15,771 nucleotides of DNA from Acidimicrobiia bacterium (GTDB lineage Bacteria; Actinomycetota; Acidimicrobiia; Spongiisociales; ZC4RG35): positions 1 to 15,771 of the forward strand of contig WHTL01000049.1 in assembly GCA_009377735.1 (NCBI GenBank), given 5' to 3'. This document shows, piece by piece, positions 12,308 through 15,771 of the stretch. Within the stretch, counting starts at the first letter, position 1. Every line of letters starts with the position of its first letter. The notes under the pieces are model-generated. The model ran no database searches, was not told the DNA's origin, and was given only the letters and a program-made list of their open reading frames with translations. The position numbers and the translations under genes are program-made.

Positions 12308-13720
12308 GTGACCGTCCCAAACGTTCTTGCTACCCGGTATGCCTCGCCTGAGATGGGGGAGATTTGGTCGGAAACGAGGAAGGCGGAGTCGCAGCGGCGG
12401 TTGTGGCTGGCGGTGATGGAGGCGCAACGGAAACTGGGTGTTGATATCCCCGAGACCGCCATCGAAGCCTACAGGGGTGCTGTCGATCGGGTGGATCTCG
12501 CCGCCATCCTGGAGAGGGAACGGGTCCTTCGTCACGACGTCAAAGCGGCGCTAGAGGAGTTCAACTCCGTGGCCGGTTACGAGTACGCCCACCTCGGCAT
12601 GACGTCACGCGATGTCACCGAGAACGTCGAGCAGTGGCAGATCCTCAACTCCCTGCGGTTGGTGCGGGATCGGGTGGTAGCGGCACTGTCCCGTCTCGGC
12701 GCCCTTGCCACCACGTACGACGGTGTGGCGGTCACTGCCCGCACCCACAACATTCCCGCCCAGCTCACCTCCTTGGGGAAACGATTCGCCATGTTCGGAG
12801 AGGAGCTGGTTCTCGCCTTCCACAACCTCGAGGCTCTCCTCGCCTCCTATCCGTTGCGGGGAATCAAGGGCCCCGTTGGTACCCAACAGGATCAGCTGGC
12901 GCTGCTGGTCTCGGCGGAGAAGGTCGCCGAGCTGGAGCGGATGGTTGCAGGGCACCTAGGTTTTGAAGCGGTTCTCGGTGCCGTGGGTCAGGTCTACCCG
13001 AGGTCGCTCGACTTCCGGGTGGTATCGGTCCTGGCCGAGACGGCCTCCGCCCCGATGAATCTGACCAACACGCTTCGCCTCATGGCCGGTCATGAGTTGG
13101 CATCGGAGGGGTTCGCCGCCAACCAGGTGGGCTCTTCGGCGATGCCCCACAAGATGAATGCCCGCTCCTCGGAGCGGGTGCATGGACTCGGCGTGGTACT
13201 CCGAGGCCATGTCACCATGGCTTCTTCACTGGTGGGAGAGCAGTGGAACGAGGGTGATGTCTCGTGTTCGGTGGTGCGACGGGTCGTTCTTCCCGATTCT
13301 TTCTTCGCCATCGATGGCCTCTTTCAGACATTCCTCACTGTTCTCGATGAGATCGGGTTCGCCTCCGAAATCATTGCGTCCGAAGTGACGGACCAACTTC
13401 CCTATCTGGCGACCACTGCTCTGCTGGTAGATGCGGTGAAGAGGGGCATGGGGCGGGAGCACGCCCACGAGATCATTCGCAAGCACACCGTTGCTGCCCT
13501 GGAAGCACATCGCGGTGGCGAGAAGTCCGATGTCGTGGCGTCCTTGGGTGGTGACAACGCGTTCCCGCTCTCGTCACAGGACATCGAGAAGATTCTTGCC
13601 AACCCTCTTACATTCACCGGTCTGGCGGATCGCCAGGTTGAGGAATTTGTTGCCACCGTGGGCGAGATAGTTAAGGCCCACCCCCAAGCTGGCAGCTACA
13701 CCCCCGGTGAGATCCTCTAG
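12308..13720 (+). CDS. purB: Adenylosuccinate lyase
   Basis: Cleaves SAICAR to AICAR and adenylosuccinate to AMP, two fumarate-releasing steps of purine synthesis. Seen in 470 aa: the N-terminus TVPNVLATRYASPEM typical of actinobacterial PurB, EYAHLGMTSRDVTEN, ARTHNIPAQLTSLGKR with a conserved His, GIKGPVGTQ, and the fumarase/ASL superfamily loop GSSAMPHKMN (about 275-284) with the catalytic Ser. Start: GTG 12308 gives the family N-terminus; GTG 12290, preceded by GGGGGAAG at good spacing, is a real alternative. The frame is open back to 11561, but that extension is the shadow of the opposite-strand genes. The stop shares the bases CTAG with the convergent dehydrogenase gene. Confidence 0.95.
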   Translation: MTVPNVLATRYASPEMGEIWSETRKAESQRRLWLAVMEAQRKLGVDIPETAIEAYRGAVDRVDLAAILERERVLRHDVKAALEEFNSVAGYEYAHLGMTSRDVTENVEQWQILNSLRLVRDRVVAALSRLGALATTYDGVAVTARTHNIPAQLTSLGKRFAMFGEELVLAFHNLEALLASYPLRGIKGPVGTQQDQLALLVSAEKVAELERMVAGHLGFEAVLGAVGQVYPRSLDFRVVSVLAETASAPMNLTNTLRLMAGHELASEGFAANQVGSSAMPHKMNARSSERVHGLGVVLRGHVTMASSLVGEQWNEGDVSCSVVRRVVLPDSFFAIDGLFQTFLTVLDEIGFASEIIASEVTDQLPYLATTALLVDAVKRGMGREHAHEIIRKHTVAALEAHRGGEKSDVVASLGGDNAFPLSSQDIEKILANPLTFTGLADRQVEEFVATVGEIVKAHPQAGSYTPGEIL

Positions 13721-14898
13721 ACGAAGCTCCCGATCCCGGTGAGGGCCTCACCCATGATGAGGGTGTGGATCTCGTTGGTGCCCTCGTAGGTATAGACGCT
13801 CTCCAGATTGGTCATGTGTCGGATCACCGGATACTCAAGGGTGATCCCGTTGCCTCCCAGCAGCCCACGGGCAAGACGGGCTACCTCGAGGGCATTACGA
13901 ACATTGTCCATCTTCCCAAAGCTGACCTGTTGGGGACTCAGCTCGCCTGCATCCTTACGGCGTCCCAGGTGGACGGCGACGAGATATGCCCTCTGTGTGG
14001 CGATCATCATCTCCACCAACTTCTGTTGGGTGAGCTGGAATGATGCAATGGGCTTGTCGAACTGCACCCGCTCCATGGCATAGTCGAGCGCCGCCTCATA
14101 ACACGCCCTGGACGCACCCGCTGCCCCGAATGCGATCCCGAACCGTGCCTCGTTGAGACAGGAGAGCGGACCACGCATCGACGAGACCTCAGGGAGGACG
14201 GCGTCACCGGGGAGTCGGATGTCATCGAACACCAGCTCCGATGTCACCGATGCCCGCAGACTCACCTTGTGCTTGACCTCGTTTGCGGTGAAGCCCTTGG
14301 AGTCGGTGGGGACGATGAACCCTCGGATCCCCTCGTCGGTACGCGCCCAGACGATGGCAACATCGGCCAGGTTCCCGTTGGTGATCCACATCTTGGAGCC
14401 GTTCAGGATCCAGTCGTTTCCGTCGCGCCGTGCGTTGGTCTTCATCGAAGACGGATCGGAGCCCGAGTCGGCCTCGGTGAGCCCGAAGCAACCAATCAGT
14501 TCTCCCGATGCCATGCGGGGGAGGTACTCCAGCTTCTGCTCGTCCGATCCGAACTTCCAGATGGGGAACATCGCCAGGGAGCCCTGCACCGATACGAAAC
14601 TGCGGATGCCGGAGTCCCCAGCCTCCAATTCGAGACATGCGAGACCGTAGGCTGTCGCCGAGGTCCCGGCACATCCGTATCCCTCCAGATGCATACCGAG
14701 GAGACCCATGTCGCCCATGACCTTCGCCAGTTCGACGGGCATGATCCCCTCCTCCCACCATTCGGCGATGTTGGGCGCAATCTCTTTTCCTACGAACGCC
14801 CGAACCGTGTCGCGCAGCATCCGGTCCTCATCGTCGAGTAGCCCGTCGATATCAAGGAAGTCGCGTGCGTCCGGCTTCTGAAATGCAATCTGAGACAT
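13717..14898 (-). CDS. Acyl-CoA dehydrogenase, glutaryl-CoA dehydrogenase-like
   Basis: A FAD-dependent acyl-CoA dehydrogenase of 393 aa. Seen: the N-terminal helical domain, HLEGYGCAGTSATAYGL, DSGIRSFVSVQ with Arg99-Ser100 as in human GCDH Arg94-Ser95, CFGLTEADSGSDPSSM for FAD binding, KMWITNG, KVSLRASVTSEL, GLLGGNGI and the catalytic-base motif TYEGTNEIH with Glu372. The Arg-Ser pair and the TYEGT Glu support glutaryl-CoA dehydrogenase, which oxidises and decarboxylates glutaryl-CoA to crotonyl-CoA in lysine/tryptophan breakdown; a non-decarboxylating relative is possible. ATG 14898 is chosen over TTG 14904 because it lies 6 nt after a TAGCAT box. No electron-transfer flavoprotein or lysine catabolism genes are nearby. 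Confidence 0.9.
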   Translation of the reverse strand: MSQIAFQKPDARDFLDIDGLLDDEDRMLRDTVRAFVGKEIAPNIAEWWEEGIMPVELAKVMGDMGLLGMHLEGYGCAGTSATAYGLACLELEAGDSGIRSFVSVQGSLAMFPIWKFGSDEQKLEYLPRMASGELIGCFGLTEADSGSDPSSMKTNARRDGNDWILNGSKMWITNGNLADVAIVWARTDEGIRGFIVPTDSKGFTANEVKHKVSLRASVTSELVFDDIRLPGDAVLPEVSSMRGPLSCLNEARFGIAFGAAGASRACYEAALDYAMERVQFDKPIASFQLTQQKLVEMMIATQRAYLVAVHLGRRKDAGELSPQQVSFGKMDNVRNALEVARLARGLLGGNGITLEYPVIRHMTNLESVYTYEGTNEIHTLIMGEALTGIGSFV

Positions 14899-14904
14899 AC
14901 CCAA

Positions 14905-14910
14905 ATGCTA
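14905..14910 (-). promoter_or_regulatory. Putative -10 box of the acyl-CoA dehydrogenase gene
   Basis: TAGCAT on the minus strand ends 6 nt before the ATG, with no Shine-Dalgarno in between, so a leaderless mRNA is likely. Confidence 0.4.
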
Positions 14911-14974
14911 CACGGGCATCCACCAACCTGGTTTTTGCGAACTTTCGGCTGGGGACGTCGCTGAGCGGCTGTGG

Positions 14975-14987
14975 GAACCCTGGGTTC
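14975..14987. repeat. Short palindrome between purE and the acyl-CoA dehydrogenase gene
   Basis: GAACCC-T-GGGTTC is a perfect 6+1+6 inverted repeat, 23 bp past the purE stop and about 65 bp before the dehydrogenase promoter box. One base is too small for an RNA loop, so if it is functional it would be a DNA site or the base of a slightly opened hairpin. Confidence 0.3.
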
Positions 14988-15009
14988 GGCGGGTTGGCGC
15001 GGCGGGGTC

Positions 15010-15477
15010 TCAGCCAGCCAGGGTCTTCTCGGCCAGTTCGGCCCGGTAGTCGCTGAGCTGGCTGGTTAGGTCCGGGTCGCCGACGGCGAGCATGGACACG
15101 GCCAGGAGTGCGGCATTGTTGGCGGCGTCGATGGCGACGGTGGCAACGGGGATCCCGGTCGGCATCTGGACCGTGGCAAGCAGCGCATCCATCCCGTCCA
15201 AGGAGGCCGCTATGGGAACACCGATTACAGGTAAGAGAGACTTGGCCGCCATAACCCCTGCCAGGTGTGCCGCCTTACCCGCTCCGGCGATGATTACGGA
15301 GTAACCCTCATCGGCGGCAGTCTCGGCGAACTCGATTGCAAGATCGGGAGTCTTGTGGGCTGATATGACACGGGTGTCCGACTCGATGCCGAACCTCTCC
15401 AGCATCGCCCCAGCCTTTTCCATCACGGGACGATCAGAGCCTGAGCCCATGACAATGGCAACACGGTATGTAGTCAT
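15010..15477 (-). CDS. purE: N5-carboxyaminoimidazole ribonucleotide mutase (PurE)
   Basis: Class I PurE, which moves the carboxyl group of N5-CAIR to carbon 4 to give CAIR in purine synthesis, using the product of PurK. The 155-aa length is typical. Seen: VAIVMGSGSD (6-15) for phosphate binding, VISAHKTPD with catalytic His41, IIAGAGKAAHLAGVMA, LPVIGVPI and TVQMPTGIPVATVAI. SAHK instead of the more usual SAHR occurs in part of the family. ATG 15477 fits the family N-terminus; upstream codons in frame have no similarity. A TAGCGT box ends 7 nt before the ATG. purK is not visible directly upstream, unlike the common purEK order. Confidence 0.95.
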   Translation of the reverse strand: MTTYRVAIVMGSGSDRPVMEKAGAMLERFGIESDTRVISAHKTPDLAIEFAETAADEGYSVIIAGAGKAAHLAGVMAAKSLLPVIGVPIAASLDGMDALLATVQMPTGIPVATVAIDAANNAALLAVSMLAVGDPDLTSQLSDYRAELAEKTLAG

Positions 15478-15484
15478 CTCGCCA

Positions 15485-15490
15485 ACGCTA
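15485..15490 (-). promoter_or_regulatory. Putative -10 box of purE
   Basis: TAGCGT on the minus strand ends 7 nt before the purE ATG. GGCGAG within the spacer is only a weak ribosome binding site, so a leaderless start is plausible. Confidence 0.35.
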
Positions 15491-15771
15491 CTCATTCTGC
15501 GCGCCTTCGTCCCCCAGACCCCCAACGGCTGCCTCGTTGCCTTCGTCTCGCGTGGTCGGGCCGTCCGACCTCACCTCCGCGACCCGGTTTCTGTCTGTCG
15601 TGGCTGGGTGGTTGTCGGGTTCGAGGTGTCTGCGATCTGACGTCTTACCTGGATATGGGCCCGGGTGGTGGATTGCTGGCGGCGGCACAGGGTTGCTACC
15701 CGCCACTACGGCATCTGCACGACCGCCCACGTCTCGGGGTCTGTGACCGTCACGGGTTGCGGCACACCCGG
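15491..15771 (-). other. Unassigned region upstream of purE, with two open frames at the window edge
   Basis: No gene is recognised. Two minus-strand frames are open to the right edge. One ends at TAG 15706-15708 and reads VTVTDPETWAVVQMP at its end, which looks like a natural protein C-terminus. The other runs to TAG 15488-15490, 10 bp before purE, and is polar and Asp/Pro/Arg-rich, like a disordered tail or a chance frame. They overlap, so at most one is likely real. A perfect GTGAC-C-GTCAC palindrome (15743-15753) lies near the edge. Confidence 0.3.

Noticed and set aside
15660..15730. tRNA-like stretch (minus strand translates as GSNPVPPP, as tRNA 3' ends often do)
   Set aside because: The loop is TAGCAAC rather than TTCRANY, and no matching acceptor stem lies at the right distance.

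Overview
The window is a gene-dense, GC-rich bacterial chromosome segment, most likely from an actinobacterium. Three things point there: a divergent HlyIII / short-chain Z-prenyl synthase pair like the mycobacterial Rv1085c-Rv1086 locus, a Dcd close to the bifunctional mycobacterial enzyme, and several genes whose TANNNT -10 box lies only 6-8 nt from the start codon, as expected for leaderless mRNAs. The class cannot be fixed from sequence reading alone; an acidimicrobial-type lineage is a guess. Most genes are core housekeeping genes. I see no phage, IS element, CRISPR array, rRNA or tRNA.

Layout. 1-563 (-) is a truncated HlyIII-family membrane protein, divergent from an Rv1086-like cis-prenyltransferase (647-1420). 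1514-4055 (+) is a tightly packed unit: pyrE, a two-helix PH-like membrane protein, an endonuclease IV gene with a one-base frameshift, and a DUF192 lipoprotein. 4138-6148 (+) is the classic rpsF-ssb-rpsR-rplI replication/ribosome cluster with its own promoter and a foldable leader, followed by a small glycine-zipper protein. 6181-7857 holds a promoter, a long foldable leader of unknown class, and dnaB. 7914-9768 is leuA preceded by a compact attenuator-like leader: promoter, leaderless 11-codon peptide with three consecutive Leu codons, an 11-bp hairpin and a U-tract terminator.

After a strong terminator hairpin the minus strand carries a four-gene unit, transcribed right to left: a four-helix membrane protein, a class I glutamine amidotransferase, a PaaI-type thioesterase and dcd (12043 to 9939). 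purB (12308-13720, +) follows, converging with and sharing its stop codon bases with a glutaryl-CoA-dehydrogenase-like gene (13717-14898, -). purE (15010-15477, -) and an unassigned edge region close the window.

The genes together serve nucleotide supply (pyrE, dcd, purB, purE), DNA replication and repair (ssb, dnaB, nfo), translation (S6, S18, L9), leucine biosynthesis and polyprenyl precursor synthesis. I found no convincing new multi-gene system. The most interesting features are regulatory: the leuA attenuator, the unexplained dnaB leader, a perfect palindrome before pyrE and the recurrent leaderless start architecture.
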